From Pseudomonas putida (GTDB lineage: Bacteria; Pseudomonadota; Gammaproteobacteria; Pseudomonadales; Pseudomonadaceae): a stretch of DNA of 64,000 nucleotides. The position numbers and the translations under genes are program-made. Shown here piece after piece: positions 8,546 through 17,536 of this stretch; positions within the stretch are counted from its first letter, which is position 1; each line of letters starts with the position of its first letter. The notes under the pieces were generated by a model. The model was not told the origin of the DNA. It ran no database searches and was given only the letters and a program-made list of their open reading frames with translations. Where the stretch lies: contig NZ_JANHLD010000003.1 of the NCBI RefSeq assembly GCF_028682455.1, positions 744,001 to 808,000 of the forward strand, in the 5' to 3' direction.

Positions 8546-8728
8546 ATGAGCGCATCTCTGCGTAGCGTTGACGGTCAGGACGAAGCCACCATTCTGCGCG
8601 AAATCCAGAGCGCCCTGCGCGACCTGCGGTTTGGTGCGGTGGAGATCACCGTGCACAACGCCCAGGTCGTCCAGATCGAACGCAAGGAAAAGTTCCGACT
8701 GCAAAACCCCGGCAACAAGCCCAGCTGA
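8546..8728 (+). CDS. oscA: Small sulfur-starvation protein, YezD family (DUF2292)
   Basis: This 60-residue soluble protein has the DUF2292/YezD pattern: a short helix (ATILREIQSALRDL) followed by GAVEITVHNAQVVQIERKEK and an RLQNPG end. In Pseudomonas a protein of this size, encoded directly upstream of sbp, has been called OscA and linked to organosulfur use and to survival under chromate, which starves cells of sulfur. The biochemical role is unknown. The start is ATG at 8546 with AGGAGC upstream (8532-8537). It lies 86 bases before sbp, with a REP unit between, and probably shares the AT-rich promoter upstream. Symbol assigned on size, family and context. Confidence 0.8.
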   Translation: MSASLRSVDGQDEATILREIQSALRDLRFGAVEITVHNAQVVQIERKEKFRLQNPGNKPS

Positions 8729-8742
8729 TACAGCGGCGGGAC

Positions 8743-8768
8743 CTGTGGGAGCGGGCTTGCCCCGCGAT
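8743..8768. repeat. REP element between oscA and sbp
   Basis: Single unit CTGTGGGAGCGGGCTTGCCC followed by CGCGAT. Its hairpin could stabilise or separate the small oscA message from sbp. Confidence 0.8.
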
Positions 8769-8814
8769 AAACGCGCCACCCAATTAAAAAAATACGCCAA
8801 TCGGGAGCTTCACC

Positions 8815-9822
8815 ATGTCCATCCGCCGTTATGCCCTGGCTGCCCTTGCCAGTGCCGTGTTTACCGGTTCCGCCATCGCCAAGGATTACGAGCTGTTGAA
8901 CGTGTCCTACGACCCGACCCGCGAGCTGTACCAGCAGTACAACGCCGAGTTCATCAAGCACTGGCAGCAGGCTCATCCGGACGACAAGGTGAAGATCCAG
9001 CAGTCCCACGGTGGATCGGGCAAGCAGGCCCGGGCGGTGATCGACGGCCTGCGCGCCGACGTGGTGACCCTGGCCCTGGCCGGCGACATCGACGAAGTGG
9101 CCAAGCTCGGCAAGACCTTGCCGGAGAACTGGCAGAACCGCCTGCCGCAAGCCAGCACGCCCTACACCTCGACCATCGTGTTCCTGGTCCGCAAGGGCAA
9201 CCCCAAAGGCATCAAGGACTGGGGCGACCTGATCAAGAAAGATGTCTCGGTCATTACCCCGAACCCGAAAACCTCCGGCGGTGCGCGCTGGAACTTCCTC
9301 GCCGCCTGGGCCTACGGCCTGAAGGCCGGTGGCAGCGAAGCCAAGGCCCAGGAATACGTGCAACAACTGTTCAAGCACGTACCGGTACTGGACACCGGCG
9401 CCCGCGGCTCGACCATCACCTTCGTCAACAACGGGCAGGGTGACGTGCTGCTGGCCTGGGAAAACGAAGCCTTCCTGGCCCTCAAGGAAGACGGTGGCAG
9501 CGACAAGTTCGAGATCGTCGTGCCGTCGCTGTCGATTCTTGCCGAGCCACCGGTGGCCGTGGTCGACAAGAATGCCGAGAAGAAAGGCAATACCGAGATC
9601 GCCAAGGCCTACCTCGAGCACCTGTACAGTCCGGCCGGCCAGAAAATCGCCGCCGACAACTTCTACCGCCCGCGTGACACCAAGGTTGCTGCCGAATACG
9701 CCAAGCAGTTCCCGAATCTGGACCTGGTGACTATCGACAAAGACTTCGGTGGCTGGAAAACTGCCCAACCCAAGTTTTTCAACGATGGTGGTGTGTTCGA
9801 CCAGATCTACACGGCGCAGTGA
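8815..9822 (+). CDS. sbp: Periplasmic sulfate-binding protein
   Basis: This is the solute receptor for sulfate (and thiosulfate) uptake, feeding CysTWA. The 335-residue precursor begins with a Sec signal peptide cut near GSAIA/KDYELL. The mature start (YELLNVSYDPTRELY), the HGGSGKQARAVIDGL loop and NPKTSGGARWNFLAAWAYG are hallmark sulfate-binding protein segments. The ATG is preceded by GGGAGC (8802-8807). It is the second gene of the oscA-sbp-cysTWA set. A strong hairpin follows the stop, a common device for keeping the binding protein in excess over the membrane components. Confidence 0.96.
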   Translation: MSIRRYALAALASAVFTGSAIAKDYELLNVSYDPTRELYQQYNAEFIKHWQQAHPDDKVKIQQSHGGSGKQARAVIDGLRADVVTLALAGDIDEVAKLGKTLPENWQNRLPQASTPYTSTIVFLVRKGNPKGIKDWGDLIKKDVSVITPNPKTSGGARWNFLAAWAYGLKAGGSEAKAQEYVQQLFKHVPVLDTGARGSTITFVNNGQGDVLLAWENEAFLALKEDGGSDKFEIVVPSLSILAEPPVAVVDKNAEKKGNTEIAKAYLEHLYSPAGQKIAADNFYRPRDTKVAAEYAKQFPNLDLVTIDKDFGGWKTAQPKFFNDGGVFDQIYTAQ

Positions 9823-9865
9823 TTACATGCCCGTCAGGATAATCGCCGTTCAGTAGCCAGCATGG

Positions 9866-9886
9866 GCCCGGGATTTTGTCCCGGGC
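9866..9886 (+). promoter_or_regulatory. Intra-operon hairpin between sbp and cysT
   Basis: GCCCGGGA (9866-9873) pairs with TCCCGGGC (9879-9886) over a five-base loop, and no long T-run follows. It probably protects the sbp message and lowers read-through into cysTWA rather than ending transcription fully. Confidence 0.6.
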
Positions 9887-9911
9887 TTCGTGCGTTCAAC
9901 CAGGGACCTTT

Positions 9912-10730
9912 ATGTCACGTCGTATCTCCCCCGTCATACCCGGCTTCGGGCTGACGCTGGGCTACACCTTGGTGTACCTCAGTCTGATTGTGCTCATACC
10001 GCTGGCGGCCATGTTCGTGCATGCCGCCCAACTCACCTGGGAGCAGTTCTGGGCCATCGTCAGTGCGCCGCGTGTTCTCGCCGCGCTCAAGCTGAGCTTT
10101 GGTACCGCGCTGTTCGCCGCCATCATCAACGGCATCATCGGCACCCTGCTGGCCTGGGTGCTGGTGCGCTACACCTTCCCGGGCCGCAAGATCATCGAGG
10201 CGATGATCGACCTGCCGTTCGCCTTGCCCACCGCCGTTGCCGGTATCGCCCTGACCGCGTTGTATGCGCCGGCAGGCCTGGTCGGCCAGTTCGCCACGGA
10301 CCTGGGCTTCAAGATCGCCTACACCCCGTTGGGCATCACCCTGGCACTGACCTTCGTGACCTTGCCGTTCGTGGTGCGTACGGTGCAGCCGGTACTGGCC
10401 GACATCCCGCGCGAAGTCGAAGAAGCCGCCGCCTGCCTGGGCGCCAAGCCGCTGCAAGTGTTCCGCTACGTGCTGCTGCCGGCCCTGCTGCCTGCCTGGC
10501 TGACCGGCTTTGCCCTGGCCTTCGCCCGCGGTGTCGGTGAGTACGGCTCGGTGATCTTCATCGCCGGCAACATGCCGATGAAAACCGAGATCCTGCCGTT
10601 GCTGATCATGGTCAAGCTCGACCAATACGACTACACCGGCGCCACCGCTATCGGCGTGCTGATGCTGGTGGTTTCCTTCATCCTGTTGCTGCTGATCAAC
10701 TTGCTGCAGCGGCGCATCGAAACCCCTTGA
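9912..10730 (+). CDS. cysT: Sulfate/thiosulfate ABC transporter permease CysT (CysU)
   Basis: This inner-membrane permease has 272 residues and about six transmembrane helices and pairs with CysW to form the sulfate channel. Start 9912 (MSRRISPV) is preferred over the upstream in-frame ATG at 9876, which gives a non-homologous lead. The conserved cytoplasmic loop reads EEAAACLGAKPLQVFRYVLLP, the EAA motif that docks on CysA, and PFALPTAVAGIALTALY is characteristic of CysT. It is followed by cysW after 14 bases, so the two are translated from one message. Confidence 0.94.
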   Translation: MSRRISPVIPGFGLTLGYTLVYLSLIVLIPLAAMFVHAAQLTWEQFWAIVSAPRVLAALKLSFGTALFAAIINGIIGTLLAWVLVRYTFPGRKIIEAMIDLPFALPTAVAGIALTALYAPAGLVGQFATDLGFKIAYTPLGITLALTFVTLPFVVRTVQPVLADIPREVEEAAACLGAKPLQVFRYVLLPALLPAWLTGFALAFARGVGEYGSVIFIAGNMPMKTEILPLLIMVKLDQYDYTGATAIGVLMLVVSFILLLLINLLQRRIETP

Positions 10731-10744
10731 AGGAGGCCACGTCC

Positions 10745-11617
10745 ATGTCTGCATCTACAATTGGCGCGGCCGCTTCGGCCAATGCCGCCCGCCGCGGCAG
10801 CGCTACATCGCGGCGAATCCTGATCGGTCTTGCCTGGCTGATCTTCGGCCTGTTCCTGCTGCTTCCGCTGGTGATCGTGGTGTCCCAGGGCCTGAAGATG
10901 GGCCTGGGTACGTTCTTCGAGGCAATCTTCGAGCCCGACGCGCTGTCGGCCCTCAAGCTGACCCTGATCGCGGTGGCCATCTCGGTGCCGCTGAACTTGG
11001 TGTTCGGGGTCAGCGCGGCCTGGTGTGTGAGCAAGTACAACTTCCGCGGCAAGAGCATCCTGGTCACCTTGATCGACCTGCCGTTCTCGGTGTCGCCGGT
11101 GATCGCCGGTCTTGTCTATGTGTTGATGTTCGGCGCCCAGGGCCTGTTCGGGCCATGGCTGCAGGATCACGACATCCAGATCGTCTTCGCCTTGCCGGGC
11201 ATCGTGCTGGCGACCATCTTCGTCACCGTGCCTTTCGTGGCGCGTGAGCTGATCCCGCTGATGCAGGAGCAGGGCACCCAGGAAGAAGAAGCCGCGCGCC
11301 TGCTCGGGGCCAACGGCTGGCAGATGTTCTGGCACGTGACCCTGCCCAACATCAAATGGGGCCTGATCTACGGCGTGGTGCTGTGTACCGCGCGGGCGAT
11401 GGGTGAGTTCGGTGCGGTGTCGGTGGTTTCCGGGCACATTCGCGGGGTGACCAACACCTTGCCGCTGCACGTCGAGATCCTCTACAACGAATACAACCAT
11501 GTCGCGGCTTTCAGCGTGGCCAGCCTGTTGCTGATCCTGGCGCTCTTCATCCTGCTGCTCAAGCAGTGGAGCGAGTCCCGCATTAACCGTCTGCGCCACA
11601 GCGCAGCGGAGGAATAA
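10745..11617 (+). CDS. cysW: Sulfate ABC transporter permease CysW
   Basis: This is the second permease subunit of the sulfate importer, 290 residues with about six membrane helices. Start 10745 (MSASTIGA) was chosen because AGGAGG lies at 10731-10736, eight bases before it; the in-frame ATG at 10727 overlaps the end of cysT and has no such site. The EAA loop EEEAARLLGANGWQMFWHVTLP and the CysW-typical LIDLPFSVSPVIAGLVYVL and GEFGAVSVVSG are present. The stop is three bases before cysA. Confidence 0.94.
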   Translation: MSASTIGAAASANAARRGSATSRRILIGLAWLIFGLFLLLPLVIVVSQGLKMGLGTFFEAIFEPDALSALKLTLIAVAISVPLNLVFGVSAAWCVSKYNFRGKSILVTLIDLPFSVSPVIAGLVYVLMFGAQGLFGPWLQDHDIQIVFALPGIVLATIFVTVPFVARELIPLMQEQGTQEEEAARLLGANGWQMFWHVTLPNIKWGLIYGVVLCTARAMGEFGAVSVVSGHIRGVTNTLPLHVEILYNEYNHVAAFSVASLLLILALFILLLKQWSESRINRLRHSAAEE

Positions 11618-11620
11618 TTC

Positions 11621-12610
11621 ATGTCGATCGAAGTTCGTAACGTCAGCAAGCGCTTCAACGCTTTCCAGGCCCTGGACAGCATCAACCTGGATATCCACAG
11701 CGGCGAGCTGGTGGCCCTGCTTGGACCGTCCGGCTGTGGCAAAACCACCTTGCTGCGGATCATCGCGGGGCTGGAAACTCCCGACCAGGGCAGCATCGTG
11801 TTCCACGGTGAGGATGTGTCCGGTCACGACGTGCGTGATCGCAACGTCGGTTTCGTGTTCCAGCACTACGCGCTATTCCGCCACATGAGCGTGTTCGACA
11901 ACGTCGCCTTCGGTTTGCGCATGAAGCCCAAGGGCGAGCGCCCGACCGAAAGCAGGATTGCCGAGAAGGTCCATGAACTGCTGAACATGGTCCAGCTCGA
12001 CTGGCTCAGCGACCGCTACCCCGAGCAGCTGTCCGGCGGCCAGCGCCAGCGTATCGCCCTGGCCCGTGCCCTGGCCGTGGAGCCCAAGGTGCTGCTGCTC
12101 GACGAACCCTTCGGCGCCCTGGATGCCAAGGTGCGTAAAGAGCTGCGCCGCTGGCTGGCGCGCCTGCACGAAGACATCAACCTGACCTCGGTGTTCGTGA
12201 CTCACGACCAGGAAGAGGCCATGGAAGTCGCCGACCGCATCGTAGTGATGAACAAGGGGGTGATCGAGCAGATCGGTTCGCCCGGCGAGGTGTACGAGAA
12301 CCCGGCCAGTGATTTCGTCTATCACTTTTTGGGAGACTCCAACCGACTGCACCTGAGCGAAGGTCATCACGTGCTGTTCCGCCCGCATGAAGTATCGCTG
12401 TCGCGGCATGAAATCGAAGGTCACCATGCGGCTGAAGTGCGTGATATCCGGCCGCTGGGCGCCACTACCCGGGTGACCTTGAAGGTAGAAGGACAGAGCG
12501 ACCTGATCGAGGCCGAAGTGGTCAAGGATCACGACAGCCTGACCGGGCTGGCCCGTGGCGAGACATTGTTCTTCAAGCCCAAGGTCTGGCAGAAAGTCGC
12601 CAACCTCTGA
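11621..12610 (+). CDS. cysA: Sulfate ABC transporter ATP-binding protein
   Basis: This ATPase of 329 residues powers sulfate import with CysT and CysW. Walker A is GPSGCGKTT, the Q-loop VFQHYALF, the signature LSGGQRQRIALARAL, and Walker B VLLLDEPFGALD with the switch His in VFVTHDQEEA. A C-terminal TOBE-like regulatory region starts around residue 240 (LHLSEGHHVLFRPHEVSL). It is the last gene of the sulfate operon, and a REP cluster lies downstream. Confidence 0.95.
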   Translation: MSIEVRNVSKRFNAFQALDSINLDIHSGELVALLGPSGCGKTTLLRIIAGLETPDQGSIVFHGEDVSGHDVRDRNVGFVFQHYALFRHMSVFDNVAFGLRMKPKGERPTESRIAEKVHELLNMVQLDWLSDRYPEQLSGGQRQRIALARALAVEPKVLLLDEPFGALDAKVRKELRRWLARLHEDINLTSVFVTHDQEEAMEVADRIVVMNKGVIEQIGSPGEVYENPASDFVYHFLGDSNRLHLSEGHHVLFRPHEVSLSRHEIEGHHAAEVRDIRPLGATTRVTLKVEGQSDLIEAEVVKDHDSLTGLARGETLFFKPKVWQKVANL

Positions 12611-12961
12611 CGCATTCGCGGGGCAATGTGGGAGCCGGCTTGCCGGCGATGAGGCCAGTGCAGCCTGCAGATCAGGGGTTGCCTGGTTTACGGCCGCGGT
12701 GCGGCCGATCGCGGGCAAGTCCCGCTCCCGCGAGTTCCGCGCTCATTATTTCCCCCCGCTAAAAATCCCGCCTTCCGGCAGGCCCGCCCGTGCCTGCGCC
12801 TAAATCCCGCTAATGCATTTTCCTCATGAAAAGTATCGGCCAAAGGCATTTGCCGTGCCTTGGGTGGACTCCTTATAAAGGCAATCTCTTATTCAATATG
12901 AATATTTCAATTAATAAATAAATAACTAACAGGAATATGCCTTCCTGATCAGGAGCCGTCC
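12611..12961 (+). other. Intergenic region: REP cluster, then AT-rich promoter of the receptor gene
   Basis: No gene is supported in these 351 bases. The first part (12627-12731) carries two REP units in inverted orientation and a small GC-rich hairpin (CGGCCGC/GCGGCCG near 12691-12707). The last 90 bases turn AT-rich, with the dyad ATTCAATATGAAT (12891-12903) and a TTAATAAATAAATAA tract (12911-12925). They probably hold the promoter of the TonB-dependent receptor. The ATTC/GAAT dyad resembles the one at the sulfate operon promoter. Confidence 0.6.
12627..12731. repeat. REP pair downstream of cysA
   Basis: Unit TGTGGGAGCCGGCTTGCCGG plus CGATGAGGCC at 12627-12656 faces an inverted unit GATCGCGGGCAAGTCCCGCT plus CCCGC ending at 12731. 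This is a typical head-to-head REP doublet (BIME). Confidence 0.8.
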
Positions 12962-15304
12962 ATGAGCCCGTCCCTTCGCGCCGCACCACTTTCATCGAGG
13001 CGACTCCAGCGCCTGCCCCTGGCCTTGCTGCTGGCGGGCAGCGCGCACTGGTTGCCGGCCCAGGCGGCAACGCCCGAGAAGACCGAGGCCAGGGCCAGCG
13101 ACAGCCAGCTCAAGACCGTTACCGTGACCGCCCGCCGCCGCGAAGAGAGCGCCCAGAGCGTACCGACGCCCATCAGCGTGCTCGACGGCCAGGCCCTGGA
13201 AAGCCAGCGGGTGTACCGCATCCAGGACCTGCAGCAGTTGGTGCCCAGCGTCAACGTGGCCTACATGCATGCACGCCAGTCCAGCGTGTCGATCCGCGGC
13301 CTGGGCAACAACCCGGCCAGCGACGGCCTGGAAGGCAGCGTCGGTCTGTATCTGGACAACGTCTACCTGGGGCGGCCGGGGATGGCGGTATTCGATCTGA
13401 TGGACATCGAGCAGCTGGAAGTGCTGCGCGGTCCACAGGGCACCCTGTTCGGCAAGAACACCACGGCGGGCGTCATCAACATCAGCACCCGCGCACCGAG
13501 CTTCACGCCGGAGCGCAGCATCGAGACCTCGGTGGGCGAGGATGGCTATTTCCAGACCAAGGGCACGTTGTCGGGCCCGTTGAGCGAAACCCTGGCCGGA
13601 CGTATCTCGGCCTACCGCACCCGTAACGACGGCGACATCAAGAACGAGTACGACGGCCACACCCTCAATGGCGGTGCGCGCCAGGGTTTTCGTGGTCAAT
13701 TGCTGTACAAGCCCAGCGAGCAGTTCAACCTGCGCTGGATCGGCGACTACAACGAAGAGGACTCCAGCGCCGGTACCCGCCTGCTGTTCAGCACCGGCCC
13801 GACCATCAATGGCGTCAACCGCTACGAAGCCCGGGCCCAGGCGGCGGGGGCCACGCTGATCGATGGCAGCAAGCGCAAGGTCAATCTCGACACCGACCAA
13901 CAGGTCACGGTGTTCCAGGGTGGCACCTCGCTGGAAGCTAACTGGACCCTGGACAACGACTTCACCCTGACCTCGGTCAGCGCCTACCGCTGGTGGAATT
14001 TCACCCCGCGCAACGACGAGGGCTTGAACGTGCCGGCGGCCTACAACTCCGGCGTCTCGGTGCGCGATAAACAGTATTCGCAGGAGTTTCGCCTGGCATC
14101 GCCGACCGGCGGGTTCTTCGACTACGTGTTGGGCGCCTACTACTTCGGCTCCGACCTGGATAACAAATCCTTCGTTTACTACGGTCCCCAGGCGGATATC
14201 TGGAATGGCACCCCGGTGGGCGCCCTGGCCAATGTCACCACCCTGGGCAAAGGGCATATCAACACCGACAGCTTCGCCTTGTTCGCCCAGGGCACCTGGC
14301 ATCTCACCGAGCGACTGGATTTCACCGCGGGCATTCGCGGTACCTACGAAGAGAAAAGCGCCTGGGTCGATCGCGCCGCGCCGGTGGGCGGCGCGGCCGT
14401 CAGCGGGGCAGCTGCGGCCGCTCGGCAGGGGCGTGTAGGCGCCTATGACTCGGGCGACCTGAACCAGTACAGCTTCAGCCCCTCGGGCTTGTTGAACTTG
14501 AGCTACCGCTTTACCGACGACCTGCTCGGCTACGCCACCCTGTCCCACGGCGAGAAATCTGGTGGGGTGAACCTGGCCGTGGCCACCGCGCCGGTTGCCG
14601 GCGCCGACTCGCTGCTGGTGGGCACCGAGCGCGCCAACAACGCAGAGCTTGGCCTCAAGAGCACGCTGTGGGACCGCCGCCTGCAACTGAACGCCAACCT
14701 GTTCTGGACCGAGGTCCACGGCTACCAGACCAACGCCTATGACGAAGCCAACCGCGTCCAGTACCTGACCAACGCAGGCTCCGTGCGCTCGCGCGGGGTG
14801 GAGGTGGAAAGCACCCTGGTACCGCTGCGCGGCCTGACGTTGAACCTCAACGGCTCCTACAACGATGTGCGGTACCTCTCCTACAAAGATGCTCCGTGCG
14901 CTCCGGAAGTCGCCTTGCAGCCAGGGGCGCCGGCAGCTTGCGACCTCACCGGGCACCAGGTGGTCGGTGCCTCGAAGTGGATCGGCAACGCCAACGGCCA
15001 GTACCAATGGGACCTGGATAACGGTCTGCAGCCCTACGTGACGGCCAGTTATGCGTTCCGCTCCAAGGCGGTGGGTACGGTGGAGGATTCCGACTTCGCG
15101 CAGATCCCTAGCTATGCCGTGGTCAACCTCTCGACGGGTTTGCGCGGCGACCTCGGGCAGGGCCAGTGGGATGTCTCGCTGTGGCTGAAGAACGCCTTCG
15201 ACAAGACCTACTACACCACCCTCTGGAGCGCCGCCAACGGCGGCTATGAAGGGCTGATTGGCACGCCAAGAACCTTGGGCCTGACCGGTCGCTACGACTT
15301 TTAA
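12962..15304 (+). CDS. TonB-dependent outer-membrane receptor, probable organosulfur uptake
   Basis: A 780-residue precursor with a signal peptide ending around PAQAATPEK. It has a TonB box-like segment (LKTVTVTARRR), a plug domain (about 60-170, with VSIRGLGN, LYLDNVYLGRPG and VEQLEVLRGPQGTLFGKN-type motifs) and a beta-barrel ending in the aromatic LGLTGRYDF. It lacks an N-terminal STN signalling domain, so it is a plain transporter. The barrel family (PSVNVAYMH, VGLYLDNVY) is that of receptors for small organic substrates rather than typical siderophores. It lies between cysA and its own TonB-ExbB-ExbD genes. With the AT-rich upstream region, this suggests sulfur-regulated uptake of sulfate esters or sulfonates; the substrate is an inference. 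Confidence 0.8.
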   Translation: MSPSLRAAPLSSRRLQRLPLALLLAGSAHWLPAQAATPEKTEARASDSQLKTVTVTARRREESAQSVPTPISVLDGQALESQRVYRIQDLQQLVPSVNVAYMHARQSSVSIRGLGNNPASDGLEGSVGLYLDNVYLGRPGMAVFDLMDIEQLEVLRGPQGTLFGKNTTAGVINISTRAPSFTPERSIETSVGEDGYFQTKGTLSGPLSETLAGRISAYRTRNDGDIKNEYDGHTLNGGARQGFRGQLLYKPSEQFNLRWIGDYNEEDSSAGTRLLFSTGPTINGVNRYEARAQAAGATLIDGSKRKVNLDTDQQVTVFQGGTSLEANWTLDNDFTLTSVSAYRWWNFTPRNDEGLNVPAAYNSGVSVRDKQYSQEFRLASPTGGFFDYVLGAYYFGSDLDNKSFVYYGPQADIWNGTPVGALANVTTLGKGHINTDSFALFAQGTWHLTERLDFTAGIRGTYEEKSAWVDRAAPVGGAAVSGAAAAARQGRVGAYDSGDLNQYSFSPSGLLNLSYRFTDDLLGYATLSHGEKSGGVNLAVATAPVAGADSLLVGTERANNAELGLKSTLWDRRLQLNANLFWTEVHGYQTNAYDEANRVQYLTNAGSVRSRGVEVESTLVPLRGLTLNLNGSYNDVRYLSYKDAPCAPEVALQPGAPAACDLTGHQVVGASKWIGNANGQYQWDLDNGLQPYVTASYAFRSKAVGTVEDSDFAQIPSYAVVNLSTGLRGDLGQGQWDVSLWLKNAFDKTYYTTLWSAANGGYEGLIGTPRTLGLTGRYDF

Positions 15305-15404
15305 GGACGGTTTTCCATGCCTGCGCTGAATACTTTCAATGCCGTGCAGGCATGGCGAATCGGGCGCCTGGCGCCAGGCCTTGAACGGCGCGGCGTTGAG
15401 GGCA

Positions 15405-15480
15405 AGGGTCGACTTTTATATTCCTTAATCTTCTATTCATAACTTCAAAGATTACTTTAAGAAATAAGTAGTGCGCAGTG
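15405..15480 (+). promoter_or_regulatory. AT-rich region before tonB, candidate promoter
   Basis: An AT-rich block between the receptor and tonB contains TTCCTTAATC (15421-15430) and the roughly inverted GATTACTTTAAGAA (15450-15463). It resembles the other AT-rich sulfur-locus promoters in composition and in its CTTAA/TTAAG dyad, but I cannot place a convincing -10. Confidence 0.35.
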
Positions 15481-15548
15481 ATGATCCATCCCAGCGACGG
15501 CAAATGAGCTGCCTTCGATGAAACGAAAGAGATCCCAGGAGTTGATCA

Positions 15549-16331
15549 ATGGGTAATGTCCAGACCGCCGCCACCGCGCTCGATGTGCTTTGGCGCCAGA
15601 CGCCGAGCGGCGAACTGGTCGACTTCGGCCGACCACACCGCCTTGCGCTGGCGTACCAGCGCCTGCAGCGCACCCCCAAAAGCGCGCTGGGCCGCCGGGA
15701 AAAAGTCCTGTTGGGCATTTTCGCCCTGGCCCTGCATGGCGCGGTGGCTTACTGGGTCAGCCAGGCGCCGGCGCCGGTGCTGCCCGTGGTGCCGCCGGAA
15801 ATTCCACCGATGACCATCGAGTTTTCCCAACCGGCGCCGCCGGTAGTGCAACCCCCACCACCCGCGCCACCGCCGGCGGTGGTGGAGCCGCCGCCACCAG
15901 TGGTTGATGAGCTGGCGGCCAAACCCGCGCCCAAGCCGGTGCCCAAGCCTAAACCCAAGCCCGTGCCCAAGCCCGTGCCCAAGGCCGTCGAGCAACCACC
16001 GGCACCGCCCAAGCCGGTCGCGCCACCGGCGCCGCCTGCACCGGCACCGGTGACACCGGCCTCGGCCAACGCCGGGTACCTGAAGAACCCGGCGCCGGAG
16101 TACCCGGCACTGGCCCACCGTCGCGGCTGGGAAGGCACGGTGCTGCTGCGGGTGCATGTATTGGCCAGTGGCAAGCCGGGTGAGATCCAGTTGCAGAAAA
16201 GCAGTGGTCGCCAGGCGCTCGACGATGCCGCGCTGGCGGCGGTCAAGCGCTGGAGCTTTGTGCCGGCCAAGCAGGGCGAGGTCGCCCAGGACGGCTGGGT
16301 CAGCGTCCCGATCGAATTCAAGATTCACTAA
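15549..16331 (+). CDS. tonB: TonB family energy transducer
   Basis: This 260-residue protein carries proton-motive energy from ExbB-ExbD to outer-membrane receptors. An unusually long cytoplasmic lead of about 50 residues precedes one membrane anchor (VLLGIFALALHGAVAYWV). A periplasmic proline-rich spacer follows (about 75-170, with PKPVPKPKPKPVPKPVPK) and then the TonB C-terminal domain (YLKNPAPEYPALAHRRGWEG, VLRVHVLASGKPGEIQL-type, WSFVPAK). AGGAG at 15537-15541 supports the start. It forms an operon with exbB (26 bases) and exbD. A tonB2-exbB1-exbD1 cluster is known in P. aeruginosa, and this is probably the counterpart rather than the main siderophore TonB1. Confidence 0.9.
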   Translation: MGNVQTAATALDVLWRQTPSGELVDFGRPHRLALAYQRLQRTPKSALGRREKVLLGIFALALHGAVAYWVSQAPAPVLPVVPPEIPPMTIEFSQPAPPVVQPPPPAPPPAVVEPPPPVVDELAAKPAPKPVPKPKPKPVPKPVPKAVEQPPAPPKPVAPPAPPAPAPVTPASANAGYLKNPAPEYPALAHRRGWEGTVLLRVHVLASGKPGEIQLQKSSGRQALDDAALAAVKRWSFVPAKQGEVAQDGWVSVPIEFKIH

Positions 16332-16357
16332 TTCGCGCTAACAGAGAGAGTACTGAC

Positions 16358-17080
16358 ATGACGTTATTGGCATCCCCCCTCGAATCCATCGAAAGCGCGG
16401 TGATCTGGCTGCTGGTGGGCTTCTCTGTCATCACCTGGGGCCTGGCCCTGGTCAAGGGCGTGCAGTTCGTACGCTTGAAGAACCAGGACAAGCGCTTCCA
16501 CAAGCAGTTCTGGGCGGCATCCAGCCTGGACGCCGCAGCAGAACTGAGTGATTCCCAGCCCGGAGCGGCTGCCCGTGTAGCCCAGGCCGGCTACGCCGCC
16601 ATTGCCGTCGGTGAGCCTGGCCAGGCCAGCGACCTGAGCCAGGCCATCAATCACCAGGACCGCCTGGAGCGCGCTCTGCGCCAGCAGATCGTGCGTGAGC
16701 GCCGCTCGTTGGAAACCGGGCTTGCCGTGGTTGCCAGTATCGGCAGCACCTCGCCCTTCATCGGCCTGTTCGGTACGGTCTGGGGCATCATGGAAGCCCT
16801 CAAGGGCATCAGCGCAGCGGGTTCAGCCAGCCTTGAAACCGTGGCCGGTCCGATTGGTGCGGCGCTGGTGGCCACCGGTGTGGGGATCGCCGTCGCGGTA
16901 CCCGCGGTGCTGGTTTACAACTATTTCCTGCGCCGCCTGAAGCTTACCGCTGCCGACCTCGATGACTTTGCCCACGACTTCTACAGCCTGGCGCAGAAGA
17001 GTGCCTTCCGCGTGCTGGTCCACCCTGCGGCCTACAAGGCAGCCGGGACCAGCGCGCAAAGAGTGAAGGAGGCTTCCTGA
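16358..17080 (+). CDS. exbB: Proton channel subunit ExbB
   Basis: This MotA/TolQ/ExbB-family inner-membrane protein of 240 residues forms the proton-conducting motor with ExbD that drives TonB. Three hydrophobic helices are visible: VIWLLVGFSVITWGLALVKG, FIGLFGTVWGIMEAL and GAALVATGVGIAVAVPAVLVY. The family signature runs from IGSTSPFIGLFGTVWGI into ETVAGPIGAAL. The start follows GAGAGAG at 16341-16347. ExbD begins one base after the stop, so translation is coupled. Confidence 0.94.
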   Translation: MTLLASPLESIESAVIWLLVGFSVITWGLALVKGVQFVRLKNQDKRFHKQFWAASSLDAAAELSDSQPGAAARVAQAGYAAIAVGEPGQASDLSQAINHQDRLERALRQQIVRERRSLETGLAVVASIGSTSPFIGLFGTVWGIMEALKGISAAGSASLETVAGPIGAALVATGVGIAVAVPAVLVYNYFLRRLKLTAADLDDFAHDFYSLAQKSAFRVLVHPAAYKAAGTSAQRVKEAS

Positions 17081-17081
17081 C

Positions 17082-17483
17082 ATGGCCTTCTCGACCCAGG
17101 ACAGCGACGAAGTACTCAGCGAGATCAACGTAACGCCACTGGTGGACGTGATGCTGGTGCTGCTGGTGGTGTTCATCGTCACCGCGCCCCTACTGACCAA
17201 CGCCATTCCCATCAACCTGCCCAAGACCGAGGCCGTGGCGCCGGTGGAGCAGAAGGACCCGCTGGTGGTGAGCATCGACGGCGGCGGCAAGTTGTTCATC
17301 AACAAGGACGAGATCCAGCCCGAACTGCTGGAAACCAGCCTGCAGACCGCCAAGGCCAAGGACCCGGAGCTGCGTGTGCAACTGCAGGCCGACGACGGCG
17401 TGAACTATGGCGAGGTGGCACGGGCCATGGCCGCCATCGAGCGCGCGGGCATTACCAAGCTGGCGGTGATCACCGCCCGCTGA
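17082..17483 (+). CDS. exbD: Proton channel subunit ExbD
   Basis: A 133-residue ExbD/TolR-family protein with one N-terminal membrane helix and a periplasmic domain. The helix VTPLVDVMLVLLVVFIVTAP contains the proton-carrying aspartate (LVDVMLVLLVV). The remainder (PLVVSIDGGGKLFINKDEI, VQLQADDGVNYGEVARAMAAI) matches the family's peptidoglycan/TonB-facing domain. It is the last gene of tonB-exbB-exbD and is followed by a strong terminator. Confidence 0.95.
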   Translation: MAFSTQDSDEVLSEINVTPLVDVMLVLLVVFIVTAPLLTNAIPINLPKTEAVAPVEQKDPLVVSIDGGGKLFINKDEIQPELLETSLQTAKAKDPELRVQLQADDGVNYGEVARAMAAIERAGITKLAVITAR

Positions 17484-17498
17484 ACAGGCAAGGCTTCA

Positions 17499-17535
17499 GG
17501 GACCATTTCCGTGGCAGGGGATGGTCCCTTTTTTT
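17499..17535 (+). terminator. Rho-independent terminator after exbD
   Basis: GGGACCAT (17499-17506) pairs with ATGGTCCC (17521-17528), followed by seven T. Confidence 0.88.
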
Positions 17536-17536
17536 C

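Noticed and set aside
12992..15007. A 671-codon open frame on the minus strand under the receptor gene
   Set aside because: It has no recognisable motifs and lies fully opposite a receptor with clear plug and barrel motifs. Long shadow frames are expected at this GC content.
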